Shown here piece by piece: positions 44,968-55,200 of a stretch of 64,000 bases of DNA. Made by a program: the position numbers and the translations under genes. Numbering within the stretch: position 1 is the stretch's first letter; each line of letters starts with the position of its first letter. The notes under the pieces are model-generated. The model had not been told where the DNA came from. It saw nothing but the letters and a program-made list of their open reading frames with translations, and did not search any database. The DNA is from Jidongwangia harbinensis (GTDB lineage: Bacteria > Actinomycetota > Actinomycetes > Mycobacteriales > Micromonosporaceae), in NCBI RefSeq assembly GCF_020216025.1, contig NZ_JAIWNC010000008.1, forward strand, positions 275,791 to 339,790, read 5' to 3'.

Positions 44968-47340
44968 CTAGCTGCTGCGGTAGTCGGCGTTGTTGCGGTA
45001 GTCCTCGGGCTGGCCGTCCCGGCTGAAGTCCCAGCCGCCGGCCGCCTCACGCCCCGGCCGGCCGCCGATCGCGTACCCGCCGATCTCCTGGCCCCGGCGC
45101 CACCCGCGGAAGTAACCGGTGGTGTGCGCGGCGATGCTGGCCGCGTCGCGGACGATGCGCAGGGGCCGCTCGTCACGCAACGGCGAGCCGGGCACCAGGT
45201 TGGCCTGGGGCACCCGCTTCGGCAGGCCGGCGGCGGTTTCCGCGGCGACCTCCGGGGTGGCCGCCTTCTCCGCGGCCTGCCAGCCGGTGTCCAGCGGGCT
45301 GGTCCAGTCCATCGTGGTTGGGGCTTCGCTGTGGCCGGTGAACCAGGCCGACCGGGCCGCCGCGAAGATCAGCAGGTCGCCGTCGCCCTCGGCGGGTACC
45401 GGGGGCTGCGTGCTGCGGTCCAGCGCGGTGAGCGTGGTGCGCCGGGGGGTGGCGCGGCCGTTACGGCCGTTGCGCTCGGGGGTGTCCCGGTCGACCAGGC
45501 GCAGCGGGGGCGGCTCGGTGATGGCGGTGACGTCCGCGGGGATGTCGGCCAGGCCGCCGAGCTGCGGCTCGACCAGGCGCAGGGCCGGCGGCTCCTTGGG
45601 CATGTCCTGCCACGGCGGCTTGACCCGGCCGTCGGACGGCGGACCGCTCACGGTGGCGGGTGCCAGGTCGTCGTCGTTGTTGAGCAGCGGCCAGTTGGCG
45701 CGGGAGCCGGGCTCCGGCTTGTCCTCGCCGGGTCGCTGCGCCGGCATGGACAGGGAGTAGTCCGAGGCGCCGTTGGTGGCCGGGGTGCGGGTGTTGGGAC
45801 GCGGCGGGATGACCGTGCGCTGGCGTTCGGCGCGGGCCTTGCCCATGGCGGCGTCGGTGATGGTCGACCGGAACGGCTGGGTCGGCGGGGCCGGCTGGTC
45901 CGGCGGGACCGGGCTGCGGGAGCCGGGCACGATCGGCGTCATGCCGGGCGGGGGCGGCGGCACGGAGACCGGGCGGTTGCCGGGCGGCGGGTTCGGGGTG
46001 CGGCTGGGCAGACCCGCGGCGGCGGCCGGTGCGACCGGCGGCGGGGTGACCGGACGCGGGGCCAGCGGCGGCGGCATGATCGGCTCCGGCGCGACCGGCG
46101 GCGTGGTGAGCGGGCGCGGCGTCGCGGGCGAGTTGCCGGCGGCCGGTTCGGGGCGGCTGCGGCGGCCGGTGCGGGTATCGCCGGGGCGGGTGATGCGAGT
46201 GCCGGTGTCGCCGGGGCGGGTGATGCGGGTGCCGGTGTCGCCGGGGCGGGTGAGCCGGGTACCGGTGTCGCCCGGGCGTACCGCCTGGAGGTTGGTCGCC
46301 GTGTCGGCGGCGCGGCGGGCACCGGCGCTGCGGCGCGGAGCGGGCGCGCTCGGGGTCTGCAGGGCGGCCCGGGCCGCCAGCGTGCCGATCAGCGTCTCGC
46401 AGGCGTTGTCGCAGGACCGGACGGCGCCGACGGCCTGGCGCACGGTGTCGGCGGCGGACCCGGCGAGGGACTTGTTGATGCCGCCGCGGCGGGGCGACTC
46501 GTTGATCGCCAGGACGATCGCGGTGACCGCGGAGGCGACCTGGTCCTCGGTGCCGACGCCGGCACGGGTCAGCTCGGCGACCACGTCCTCGGCGATCTGG
46601 TTCTGGTCGGTGCCGCGGCCGGTCAGGCGGCCGGGCTCGGGCAGCGCGTCGAGCACGGCCATGGCCAGGGGGTGGGCCGGGTCCGGGTACGCCCGGAGCG
46701 CCGCCGGGTACAGCTCGCGGAGCACCTCGCGCAGGGCGATGGCGGCCGCGTGCCGTCCGGTCAGCATGGCGACGTGCGCCGCGAGGATCGGCTTGTAGCT
46801 GGTCAGCTCGCGGGGCGCCGGGGTGGTGACGGCGTCCAGCGCGCCGGCCTGCAGGGCGCGGGCCAGCCCGACGGCGCGGCGGGCCGCGTGTGGCGCCTGC
46901 ATCTCGTCGGGGGAGTCGTCGTCGGCGAAGCGCTCGGCGAAGTCGTCGGTGGCGTCGTCGTCGGCCACGGCCAGGGGCCGGCCGGCCGCGGTGAGCAGCG
47001 AGGTCACCACGTGGTCGTCACTGTCCGCGGCGACCGCGGCGTCGCTGAACCCACTCGTCCGTTCCACGAGCAGCGCACCCAGCTGGGCGTAACCGGCCGG
47101 GTCGTCGCTGATCTCGTGGACCCCGAGCAGTCGTCCTGCGTCGTCCACCACGGCGATGCTCAACGGAGCGACGACAGACGCCGTACGCACCGATTCATCA
47201 GCCGACGCCAGACCGCAGTACACGCGCACGAGCGCCACGGCGTCGTCCTCCTCCCCGGGTGAGGGTTGTTCGCGACCTACCTCGAGCCGCGCGTCCGTCA
47301 GGTGCTGCGCGAGGTCTCCACCGCCGCGAACAATCCTCAT
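44968..47340 (-). CDS. IS110-transposase-like N-terminal domain fused to disordered linker and CvnA-type tail
   Basis: 790 residues. Residues ~35-250 resemble the DEDD domain of IS110-family transposases: SIAVVDDAGRLLGVHEISDD, LLTAAGRPLAVADDD and MLTGRHAAAIALREVLREL followed by YPAALRAYPDP and ALPEP. Catalytic acids look poorly kept. A Pro/Arg-rich linker with 10-residue repeats (RPGDTGTRIT) follows. The last ~130 residues share SAWF, DTGWQAAEKA, AGLPKRVPQANLVPG and TGYFRGWRRGQ with the conservon kinase. ATG 47340 is preferred to longer starts. No insertion-sequence ends are seen, so a domesticated protein is likelier than a mobile element. Function unknown. Confidence 0.75.
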   Translation of the reverse strand: MRIVRGGGDLAQHLTDARLEVGREQPSPGEEDDAVALVRVYCGLASADESVRTASVVAPLSIAVVDDAGRLLGVHEISDDPAGYAQLGALLVERTSGFSDAAVAADSDDHVVTSLLTAAGRPLAVADDDATDDFAERFADDDSPDEMQAPHAARRAVGLARALQAGALDAVTTPAPRELTSYKPILAAHVAMLTGRHAAAIALREVLRELYPAALRAYPDPAHPLAMAVLDALPEPGRLTGRGTDQNQIAEDVVAELTRAGVGTEDQVASAVTAIVLAINESPRRGGINKSLAGSAADTVRQAVGAVRSCDNACETLIGTLAARAALQTPSAPAPRRSAGARRAADTATNLQAVRPGDTGTRLTRPGDTGTRITRPGDTGTRITRPGDTRTGRRSRPEPAAGNSPATPRPLTTPPVAPEPIMPPPLAPRPVTPPPVAPAAAAGLPSRTPNPPPGNRPVSVPPPPPGMTPIVPGSRSPVPPDQPAPPTQPFRSTITDAAMGKARAERQRTVIPPRPNTRTPATNGASDYSLSMPAQRPGEDKPEPGSRANWPLLNNDDDLAPATVSGPPSDGRVKPPWQDMPKEPPALRLVEPQLGGLADIPADVTAITEPPPLRLVDRDTPERNGRNGRATPRRTTLTALDRSTQPPVPAEGDGDLLIFAAARSAWFTGHSEAPTTMDWTSPLDTGWQAAEKAATPEVAAETAAGLPKRVPQANLVPGSPLRDERPLRIVRDAASIAAHTTGYFRGWRRGQEIGGYAIGGRPGREAAGGWDFSRDGQPEDYRNNADYRSS
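46166..46285 (-). repeat. 30-bp in-frame tandem repeat (RPGDTGTRIT)
   Basis: Four near-identical units code a 10-residue Arg/Pro/Asp/Thr motif in the linker of the 790-residue protein. Confidence 0.85.
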
Positions 47341-47396
47341 TACTGCTGCGTTGTCTGCTGTCGTGTGGCCAAGGACTGATGGTCCCTGGTGAGGGG

Positions 47397-48239
47397 TCAG
47401 TCGCGCCAGTCCACAGCGGCAGAGATCTTGCCGATAATCGAACGCCAACCCAAACTGGCCTGTTGTGCCCCGATTTTACGGAGTCTGCGGCGCCCGAAAA
47501 ACCCACCCATTCCGCCGCTTTCCGCGGACCGAAGGGACTCGTCCAGGTCGTCCAACGGGGAACCCGGCGACAGTGCCAGGATCACCGGCTTCAGCCGGAG
47601 CGCGTACCCCAGGTCCCGGGCGACCTCACCGGCCGCGATGAGGAGCGGAAGGTCCCAGGTGTCGTGGCCGCCCCGCAGATTTTCCACCACGAGGTCAAGC
47701 TCGTAGCGGTCGTCCGGCCGCGGGTCGACGTCGGTCGACTGTACCCGCTCGGCCACGGTGGCCCAGGTGTCCAACTGGGTGAGGTCGTGCGGAGCACCCG
47801 AACGAATGAAGGAGACGAGCGATTCGGCGCTCTTGAACAGGAGCAACCGGCCCTTGTGGCTGAGGAAAGCGGGCACCTCCTCGTCATCCGTGGCGGCTTC
47901 CGGCTCGTCCTCGAAGTCGGCCGGGTCGGGCTCTTCGACGTCGCCGTCGCGCTTCTCGGCCGGATCCAGCTCACCCTCGGTGGCCAGGACCTGGGCCTGG
48001 AAGGCCTCTTCCTCCTCCTCGGCGGCGGCGACGCGGGCGCGTTCGCGGGCGTCGAACGGGTCCTCGTCGTCCGACTCGGTCTCGGTGGGCGTCAGCTCGG
48101 ACGCTTTCCGGTACGCCCGCAGCGTCAGCCCGACACCGCCGGGCATGGCGATCTCGACGGGCGTGATGCGGACCTCGTCCCAGAGCGCATGTCCGGAGAG
48201 GCCAGCTGAGGCCTCGGACTCTTCGGACTGGGTGGCCAC
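47397..48239 (-). CDS. Acidic hypothetical protein upstream of the IS110-like gene
   Basis: 280 residues. The N-terminal domain (LWDEVRITPVEIAMPGGVGL, TLRAYR) is followed by an acidic, Glu/Asp-rich stretch of about 65 residues. A C-terminal domain follows (LFKSAESLVSFIRSGAPHDL, DDRYELDLVVENLRGGHDTW), ending FFGRRRLRKIG. GTG 48239 is chosen: GGAGG lies 5 bases upstream, which excludes longer starts. It precedes the 790-residue gene by 56 bases on the same strand. I do not recognise the family. Confidence 0.75.
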   Translation of the reverse strand: MATQSEESEASAGLSGHALWDEVRITPVEIAMPGGVGLTLRAYRKASELTPTETESDDEDPFDARERARVAAAEEEEEAFQAQVLATEGELDPAEKRDGDVEEPDPADFEDEPEAATDDEEVPAFLSHKGRLLLFKSAESLVSFIRSGAPHDLTQLDTWATVAERVQSTDVDPRPDDRYELDLVVENLRGGHDTWDLPLLIAAGEVARDLGYALRLKPVILALSPGSPLDDLDESLRSAESGGMGGFFGRRRLRKIGAQQASLGWRSIIGKISAAVDWRD

Positions 48240-48364
48240 GGTGACCTCCGGGTTGATCTCGAGTTTCCTGCGGACGGGTGACTCTGCGCACAACACCCTA
48301 GAGGGTCTTCCTGGACGCGGACCGCCCCGTCCCCCGTTGCGAAGGTTTGACCGGTCCTAGGCGG

Positions 48365-49180
48365 TCAGAAACCTTTCGGATGCCAGACCGTCTTGATCTC
48401 CAGCAGAGCGGTCATGGGCTGCAGTCCCGGGTCACGCCGGAAGTCGTTCCCGTCGGCCGGTGGACGCAGTACCCGTTTCAGATTGCCCGCCGCCGCGCGT
48501 TCCAGCTCGGCCGCCAGCTGCGGGTCGGACACGCCGGTGAGGTCGAGCGCGTTGACGTCGTCGTGCGCGGCGAGCCACGGCGCGGTCTCCGCGGCCCGGC
48601 CGGTGAGCAGGTTCACCACCCCGCCGGGTACGTCCGAGGTGGCGAGCACCTCGGCCAGCGTCACCGCCACCTGGGGCGCTCCGGCCAGCACCACCACCGT
48701 GTTGCCGGTCACCATCGCCGGGGCCAGCACGCTGGTGAGGCCCAGGAAGGAGGCCGGGGCCACCACGCCCACCACGCCGGTCGGCTCGGGCGCGGAGAGG
48801 TTGAAGTACGGCCCGGCCACCGGGTTCGCGGCGCCGTACACCTGGCCGATCTTGTCGGACCAGCCCGCATACCAGATCCACCGGTCGATCACCGCGTCCA
48901 GCTCGGCGGCGTCCACGCCGAGCGTGCCGAACTCGGCCCGGCGGGCCTCCAGCATCTCGGCGACGCGGTACAGCACCTGCCCGCGGTTGTAGGCGGTGGC
49001 ACCGGCCCAGCCGGGCTGCGCCTTGCGGGCGGCGACCACCGCGTCCCGGAGGTCCTTGCGGGAGGCGAGGGCCACGTTGTCGCCGTCCACCAGATAGGTC
49101 CGTCCTGACTCGCTGCGCGGGAACGACCCGCCGATGTACAGCTTGTAGGTCTTGCGTACCGAAACACGGGTCTCAGGCAA
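48365..49180 (-). CDS. ALDH-family protein lacking the catalytic half (ALDH16 C-terminal-like)
   Basis: 271 residues against about 480 for a full aldehyde dehydrogenase. It keeps the N-terminal NAD-binding region (KLYIGGSFPRSESGRTY, ARKAQPGWAGATAYNRGQVL, PTGVVGVVAPASFLGL, MVTGNTVVVLAG) and stops before the region that carries the nucleophilic Cys. TTG 49180 is the start: GGAGG lies 6 bases upstream and it overlaps the stop of the preceding ALDH by 8 bases. Probably works with that protein rather than as an enzyme alone. Confidence 0.85.
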   Translation of the reverse strand: MPETRVSVRKTYKLYIGGSFPRSESGRTYLVDGDNVALASRKDLRDAVVAARKAQPGWAGATAYNRGQVLYRVAEMLEARRAEFGTLGVDAAELDAVIDRWIWYAGWSDKIGQVYGAANPVAGPYFNLSAPEPTGVVGVVAPASFLGLTSVLAPAMVTGNTVVVLAGAPQVAVTLAEVLATSDVPGGVVNLLTGRAAETAPWLAAHDDVNALDLTGVSDPQLAAELERAAAGNLKRVLRPPADGNDFRRDPGLQPMTALLEIKTVWHPKGF

Positions 49181-50591
49181 GGTAGGCCTCCAGGCCGTGC
49201 CGGCCGCCCTCGCGGCCGTAACCGGACTCCTTGTACCCGCCGAACGGCGAGGTCGGGTCGAACTTGTTGAACGTGTTGGCCCACACCACGCCGGCCCGGA
49301 GCCGGTCGGCCACGGCGAGGATCCGGGAACCCTTGTCGCTCCAGATCCCGGCGGACAGTCCGTACGGTGTGTTGTTCGCCTTCTCCACGGCCTCGTCCGG
49401 CGTGCGGAAGGTGAGCACCGACAGCACCGGCCCGAAGATCTCCTCACGGGCGATCCGGTGTGCCTGGGTGACGCCGGTGAAGATGGTCGGCGCGAACCAG
49501 AAGCCCTGTTCGGGCAGTTCACAGGCCGGTGACCAGCGCTCGGCGCCCTCGGCCGCACCCACGTCGGAGAGTTCCCGGATCCGGGCCAGCTGGGCGGCGG
49601 AGTTGATCGCACCGATGTCGGTGTTCTTGTCCAGCGGGTCGCCGAGCCGCAGCGTGGCCATCCGCCGCTTCAGCGACTCCATCAGCGGCTCGTACACCGA
49701 CTCCTGCACCAGCAGCCGCGACCCGGCGCAGCAGACGTGGCCCTGGTTGAAGAAGATGCCGTTGACGATGCCCTCGACGGCCTGGTCGATCGGCGCGTCG
49801 TCGAAGACGATGTTCGCCGCCTTGCCGCCCAGCTCCAGCGAGAGCTTCTTGCCGGTGCCGGCCACCGCGCGGGCGATCTGCCGGCCCACCTCGGTGGAGC
49901 CGGTGAATGCGACCTTGTTCACGTCCGGGTGTTCGACCAGGTGACGGCCGGTGTCGCCGGCTCCGGTGACGATGTTCACCACGCCCGGCGGCAGGTCGGC
50001 CTGGCGGCACACGTCCGCGAAGAACAGCGCGGACAGCGGCGTGGTCTCGGCCGGCTTGAGCACCACCGTGTTGCCGGTGGCCAGCGCCGGGGCGATCTTC
50101 CAGGCCAGCATGAGCAGCGGGAAGTTCCACGGGATGACCTGGCCGGCCACGCCCAGCGGTCGCGGGTCCGGTCCGAAGCCGGCGTACTCCAGCTTGTCGG
50201 CCCAGCCCGCGTGGTAGAAGAAGTGCGCGGCCACCAGCGGCAGGTCGACGTCCCGGGACTCGCGGATCGGCTTGCCGTTGTCCAGGGACTCCAGCACGGC
50301 CAGTTCGCGGGAGCGCTCCTGGATGATCCGGGCGATCCGGAACAGGTACCGGGCGCGTTCCGGCCCGGGCAGCGCGGACCACGTGCCGAACGCGCGGCGG
50401 GCGGCGGCCACGGCCCGGTCGACGTCCTCCGGGCCGGCCTCGGCCACTTCGGCCAGGACCTCCTCGGAGGCCGGATTGACGGTCTTGAACACGTCCTTGC
50501 CGGGAGTGAACTCGCCGTCGATGAAGAGCCCGTAGGACGGCGCGATCTCGACCACCGACCGCGACTCGGGAGCGGGTGCGTACTCGAACAT
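49173..50591 (-). CDS. NAD(P)-dependent aldehyde dehydrogenase
   Basis: 472 residues, complete ALDH: SYGLFIDGEFTPGKD, VIPWNFPLLMLAWKIAPALA, FTGSTEVGRQIA, LELGGKAANIVFDD (general-base Glu) and FFNQGHVCCAGSRLLV (catalytic Cys), EEIFGPVLSVLTF. Lies 3 bases downstream of deoC. The acetaldehyde made by DeoC is a plausible substrate. Confidence 0.93.
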   Translation of the reverse strand: MFEYAPAPESRSVVEIAPSYGLFIDGEFTPGKDVFKTVNPASEEVLAEVAEAGPEDVDRAVAAARRAFGTWSALPGPERARYLFRIARIIQERSRELAVLESLDNGKPIRESRDVDLPLVAAHFFYHAGWADKLEYAGFGPDPRPLGVAGQVIPWNFPLLMLAWKIAPALATGNTVVLKPAETTPLSALFFADVCRQADLPPGVVNIVTGAGDTGRHLVEHPDVNKVAFTGSTEVGRQIARAVAGTGKKLSLELGGKAANIVFDDAPIDQAVEGIVNGIFFNQGHVCCAGSRLLVQESVYEPLMESLKRRMATLRLGDPLDKNTDIGAINSAAQLARIRELSDVGAAEGAERWSPACELPEQGFWFAPTIFTGVTQAHRIAREEIFGPVLSVLTFRTPDEAVEKANNTPYGLSAGIWSDKGSRILAVADRLRAGVVWANTFNKFDPTSPFGGYKESGYGREGGRHGLEAYLA

Positions 50592-50594
50592 CGG

Positions 50595-51521
50595 CTAATC
50601 CAGGGTGAAGTAGTCGGGGCCGGCGTAGTGGCCGGTGGTCAGCTTGGTGCGCTGCATCAGCAGGTCGTTGAGCAGCGAGGAGGCGCCGAACCGGAACCAG
50701 TCCGGGCTGAGCCAGTCGTCGCCCACGGTCTCGTTGATCAGGACCAGGTACTTGATCGCGTCCTTGGTGGTGCGGATGCCGCCGGCCGGTTTGACGCCCA
50801 CCTGGCGGCCGGTGCGGGCCCGGAAGTCGCGCACCGCCTCCAGCATGACCAGCGTCACCGGAAGCGTCGCGGCCACCGGCACCTTGCCGGTGGAGGTCTT
50901 GATGAAGTCGGCCCCGGCCAGCATGGCCAGCCAGGACGCCCGGCGCACGTTGTCGTACGTACCCAGTTCGCCGGTCTCCAGGATGACCTTGAGGTGGGCG
51001 TCGCCGCACGCCTGCTTGACCGCGACGATCTCGTCGAAGACGTGGTCGTAGCGCCCGGCCAGGAACGCGCCCCGGCTGATCACCATGTCGATCTCGTCGG
51101 CGCCGCCGGCCACCGCGTCCCGGGTGTCGGCCAGCTTGACCGCCAGTGGCGCCTGACCGGACGGGAACGCGGTCGCCACGCTGGCCAGGTGCACGCCGGA
51201 GCCGGCCAGCACCTCGGCGGCCACCGGCACCATGGCGGGGTACACGCAGATCGCGGCGACCGGCGGGCAGGACGGATCGGCCGGGTCCGGGCGCAGCGCC
51301 TTGGCGGACAGCGCGCGGACCTTGCCCGGGGTGTCCGAGCCCTCCAGCGTGGTCAGGTCGACCATCCGGATCGCCAGGTCGATCGCGGCGGCCTTGGCGG
51401 TGGTCTTCACCGAGCGGGTGCCGAGCGCCGCCGCCCGTGCCTCCACGCCGACCTTGTCGACGCCGGGCAGACCGTGCAGAACCGACCGTAGGTCACCGGC
51501 CTGATGGAGCGTCGCAGTCAT
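50595..51521 (-). CDS. deoC: Deoxyribose-phosphate aldolase DeoC
   Basis: 308 residues. Cleaves deoxyribose 5-phosphate to glyceraldehyde 3-phosphate and acetaldehyde. Schiff-base Lys in ADFIKTSTGKV; VKPAGGIRTTKDA supplies the second conserved Lys; DEIDMVISRGAFLAG is typical. About 60 residues longer at the N-terminus than the short bacterial form. First gene of the deoC-ALDH-ALDH operon. Confidence 0.95.
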   Translation of the reverse strand: MTATLHQAGDLRSVLHGLPGVDKVGVEARAAALGTRSVKTTAKAAAIDLAIRMVDLTTLEGSDTPGKVRALSAKALRPDPADPSCPPVAAICVYPAMVPVAAEVLAGSGVHLASVATAFPSGQAPLAVKLADTRDAVAGGADEIDMVISRGAFLAGRYDHVFDEIVAVKQACGDAHLKVILETGELGTYDNVRRASWLAMLAGADFIKTSTGKVPVAATLPVTLVMLEAVRDFRARTGRQVGVKPAGGIRTTKDAIKYLVLINETVGDDWLSPDWFRFGASSLLNDLLMQRTKLTTGHYAGPDYFTLD

Positions 51522-51528
51522 GAGACGG

Positions 51529-51534
51529 ATTCTA
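51529..51534 (-). promoter_or_regulatory. -10 element for deoC
   Basis: TAGAAT on the minus strand ends 7 bases before the deoC ATG, indicating a leaderless or near-leaderless transcript. Confidence 0.5.
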
Positions 51535-51570
51535 CGCGGCCCACCGACAGTTGATCTTGGAATGGCCCGG

Positions 51571-51576
51571 TAGGTT
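51571..51576 (+). promoter_or_regulatory. -10 element for upp
   Basis: TAGGTT lies exactly 6 bases before the upp GTG, divergent from the deoC promoter. Confidence 0.5.
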
Positions 51577-51582
51577 GATCGT

Positions 51583-52215
51583 GTGGACGTACTCGTCGTC
51601 GATCATCCGCTGGCCCGGTCTCGCCTCACCGCGATGCGCGACCTCAACAACGACAGCGGCGCGTTCCGCGCGGCGCTGCACGAGCTGACCACCATGCTGG
51701 TGTACGAAGCGGCCCGCGCCTTCGCGGTGGAGACGTTCACGGTCACCACCCCGGTGGCGCCCGCCGAGGGCACCCGGCTGGCCAACCCGCCGCTGATCGT
51801 GCCGGTGCTGCGGGCCGGCCTGGGCATGGCGGACTCGGCGCTGGCGCTGTTGCCCGAGTCGTCGATGGGCTTCGTGGGCCTGGCCCGCGACGAGCACACG
51901 TTCGAGCCGCGCGCCTACATGGAATCGCTGCCCGCCGATCTGAGCGGCCAGCCGGTGCTGGTGCTGGACCCGATGCTGGCCACCGGCGGCTCCCTGCTGC
52001 ACTGCTGCCAGTTGCTGGTGGACCGGGGCTGCACCGACATCATCGTGTGCTGCGTGCTGTCCGCGCCGGAGGGCATCGAGCGGCTGCGCGCGTCGGGGCT
52101 GCCGTTGCGCCTGGTCACCGCGTCGGTCGACCAGGGCCTGAACGACAAAAGGTACATCGTGCCCGGCCTCGGCGACGCCGGTGACCGGCAGTTCGGTGGC
52201 ATGCGGCGGTTCTAG
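51583..52215 (+). CDS. upp: Uracil phosphoribosyltransferase
   Basis: 210 residues. Makes UMP from uracil and PRPP. PLIVPVLRAGLGM, PRPP loop VLVLDPMLATGGSLL and the C-terminal uracil-binding GLNDKRYIVPGLGDAGDR are all present. Divergent from the deoC operon with a 61-base shared control region. Confidence 0.96.
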   Translation: MDVLVVDHPLARSRLTAMRDLNNDSGAFRAALHELTTMLVYEAARAFAVETFTVTTPVAPAEGTRLANPPLIVPVLRAGLGMADSALALLPESSMGFVGLARDEHTFEPRAYMESLPADLSGQPVLVLDPMLATGGSLLHCCQLLVDRGCTDIIVCCVLSAPEGIERLRASGLPLRLVTASVDQGLNDKRYIVPGLGDAGDRQFGGMRRF

Positions 52216-52288
52216 GCGATCACCGCGGTCCTAGACTCGCGGCAACCCGGAACCCCGGGCCGGCCCGGACCAGGGAGACGTACGCCAG

Positions 52289-55200
52289 ATGAGTGCCGTG
52301 CTGAGCATCGTTGTACCGATCTACAACGTGGCTCCGTACCTGGACGAATGTCTCTCCTCGATCGCCGGGCAGACCCGCGCCGAGCTCGACGTGGTCATGG
52401 TCGACGACGGGTCCACCGACGACAGTGCCGCCATCGCCGCCCGGTTCGCCGAGAAGGACTCCCGGTTCACGCTGGTCCGCAAGGCCAACGCCGGCCTGGG
52501 CGCGGCCCGCAACACCGGTCTGGAACACGTCACCGGCGACTACCTGATGTTCGTCGACAGTGACGACTCGCTGGCGCCGTACGCCGCGGAGCTGCTGGTC
52601 GGCTCGATCGAGCAGACCGGTTCCGACTTCTCCTGCGGCAACGTGCTGCGGTACACCACCAAGGGGATGACCGGCTCGCCCATGCACAAGGGCGCGTTCG
52701 GCACCACGAAGCTGCGTACCCACGTCCGCAAGCGACCGGCCCTGCTCGCCGACCGGACCGCGTGGAACAAGGTGTACCGCCGTTCGTTCTGGGACGCGCA
52801 CGGGTTCCGCTTCCCGGAGGGCGTGCTCTACGAGGACATCCCGGTCACCATCCCGGCGCACGTGCTGGCCGAGTCCGTCGACGTGCTGTCCGTGCCGGTC
52901 TACTACTGGCGGCAACGCGAGGGCGAGGACCGGTCCATCACCCAGCGGCGCGGCGAGATCCCGGCGTTCATCGACCGGCTGGACAACTGCTGGGGCGTGA
53001 GCCGGATGCTCGGCGAGCGCGGCGAGGACCGGATCAAGCGGCTCTACGACGCGTCCGTCCTGAAGAGCGACCTGATGCTGTTCGTGCGCGTGCTGCCGGA
53101 CGTCGACGACGACTACCGCAAGGTCTTCCTGGAGAAGACGAACGAGTACCTGGACACCATCGACCCCGGCATCATCGGCGAGCTGGACGCGAACCTGCGG
53201 GTGCTGTGGTCGCTGATCCGGCACCGGATGCTGCCCGAGCTGCTGAAGCTGATCCCCACGGTGCACAAGCCGCGCCGGATCGCCCGCCGCGGGCTGCGCC
53301 GCTACCACGACATGGACCTGTTCCGGGCGAACCTGCCGCAGCTGCCGCCGGAGCTGTTCCTGGCCGGCACGCCGAGCCCGCGCACCAAGGTGCACGAGGT
53401 GTCCTGGACGGACGGCCGGCTGCGGATCCGCGGGCACGCCTTCATTCCCGGCCAGTCCGCGGCGAAGCCGTGGAGCACGTCCCGGCTGATCTGGCTGACC
53501 GGCAAGGGCGGCACCCGGACGAAGCGGACACCGCTGGTCAGCCGCCGGTGCATCGACGCCACCGGCGACCACGGCACGCCGAAGACCACGTACGACTGGT
53601 CCGGCTTCGAGGCCGTGATCGACCCGGACAGCCTGCGCGCCGCGGACGGCGCCTGGCGCGACGGCGTGTGGACCGTGGCGGTCGGCGTCGTCGGCGTGAG
53701 CCGGTGGAGCCAGGGCCCGCTGGAGATGGGCCAGCCGGCCAACCCGATCCGGTTCACCAGCCGGTACGCCGACGGCGTACGGATCACCCCGTTCGTCGAC
53801 GGCGGCAACCTGCGGGTCCGGGTGGAGCGCAGCCCGGTCCGGATCACCGGCGGCCGGCTGGTCGAGATCGACGGCGAGCGGCACGTGGAGATCGAGGGGG
53901 AGAACGCCCCGGCCGCGGCCCCGCTCACCGCGCAGCTGTCGCGGGCCGAGGGACTGCCCTGGGGCAGCTACCCGGTGGACCAGGACGGCGGCCGGTTCCG
54001 GTTCCGCATCCCGGCCGGTGAGCTGCAGCGTGACGGGGTCACCTACCCGCCGCTGCGGGTCAACGAGCCGGCCGACCGGTGGAGCGTCGACCTGGTCGGC
54101 GGCACCGGCGACAAGCCCCGCCGGATCCGGGTGACCGTGGCCGACGACCTCGCCTGGACGCCGCTCGAGCTCGGCGTCCGGACGGTGCACCTGCACGCCA
54201 CGCCGGACCGGTACCCGAGGCTGGTGGCGCTGCCGCCGTGCCCGACGGTCACCGAGGTCACGTCGGCGGCCCGGGCGTACCGGTTCGCCGGACGGATCCC
54301 GCCCGGCTCCGGCGACTGGTCGCGGCTGGCCCTGGTGCTGCGGCTCGGCTCCGGCCGGGAACTCCGGACCTTCCCGGCGCGGGTGGAGGGCGACGCCTGG
54401 AGCGTGGAGATCGACCCGGACGCGGTACCGAACTTCGGCGGGCACATCCGGCTCCGTTCCGGCACCTGGCACGTGCTGTGCCGCAACGGCCGGGAGCCGA
54501 TCCGGGCGCTGCCCGCCGCCCCCGCGGTGCTGGCCGCGACGCCGCTGCCGCTGGCCGGCGACGCGCCCCGGGTCACCTGCGAGTGGCACAGCGACGAGCG
54601 GCTGGTGCTGCGGGTCCGCTCGGCGATCGCGGAGACCGAACGCGGCAAGGGCAATGCGGCCCGGCTGCGCGCCGAGCACTACCTGCCCCGGCGCGAGGAG
54701 CCGCTGCGCGACGCGGTGTTCTACAACAGCTTCACCGGCCGGCAGTACTCGGACAACCCGCGGGCGGTGCACGAGGAACTGGTGTCCCGCGGTCTGCCGC
54801 TGGAACATCTGTGGCTCTCCACCGAGGGTCAGGCGCCGGTGCCGCCCACCGCGGAGGCCGTGCCGCTGTGGAGCCGCCGCTGGTACGACGCGCTCGCCAC
54901 GTCCCGCTACATCGTGACCAACCAGCACCTGCCGGCCTGGTTCCGGCGCCGGGCCGGGCAGGTCGTGGTGCAGACCTGGCACGGCACGCCGCTCAAGCGG
55001 ATCGGCTTCGACATCGCGGACGTCAAGTTCACCGACCAGAGCTACCTGGCGAAGCTGGCCCAGGAGGCGCCGAACTGGACGTACCTGGTGTCGCCGAACC
55101 GCTTCAGCACCCCGATCCTGCGGCGCGCGTTCGGCTACACCGGCGAGATGCTGGAGATCGGCTACCCGCGCAACGACATCCTGTTCCGGGACCGTGCCGA

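Noticed and set aside
44968..47340. Active IS110 insertion sequence
   Set aside because: No second catalytic domain or element ends seen; the protein carries a long linker and a kinase-type tail.
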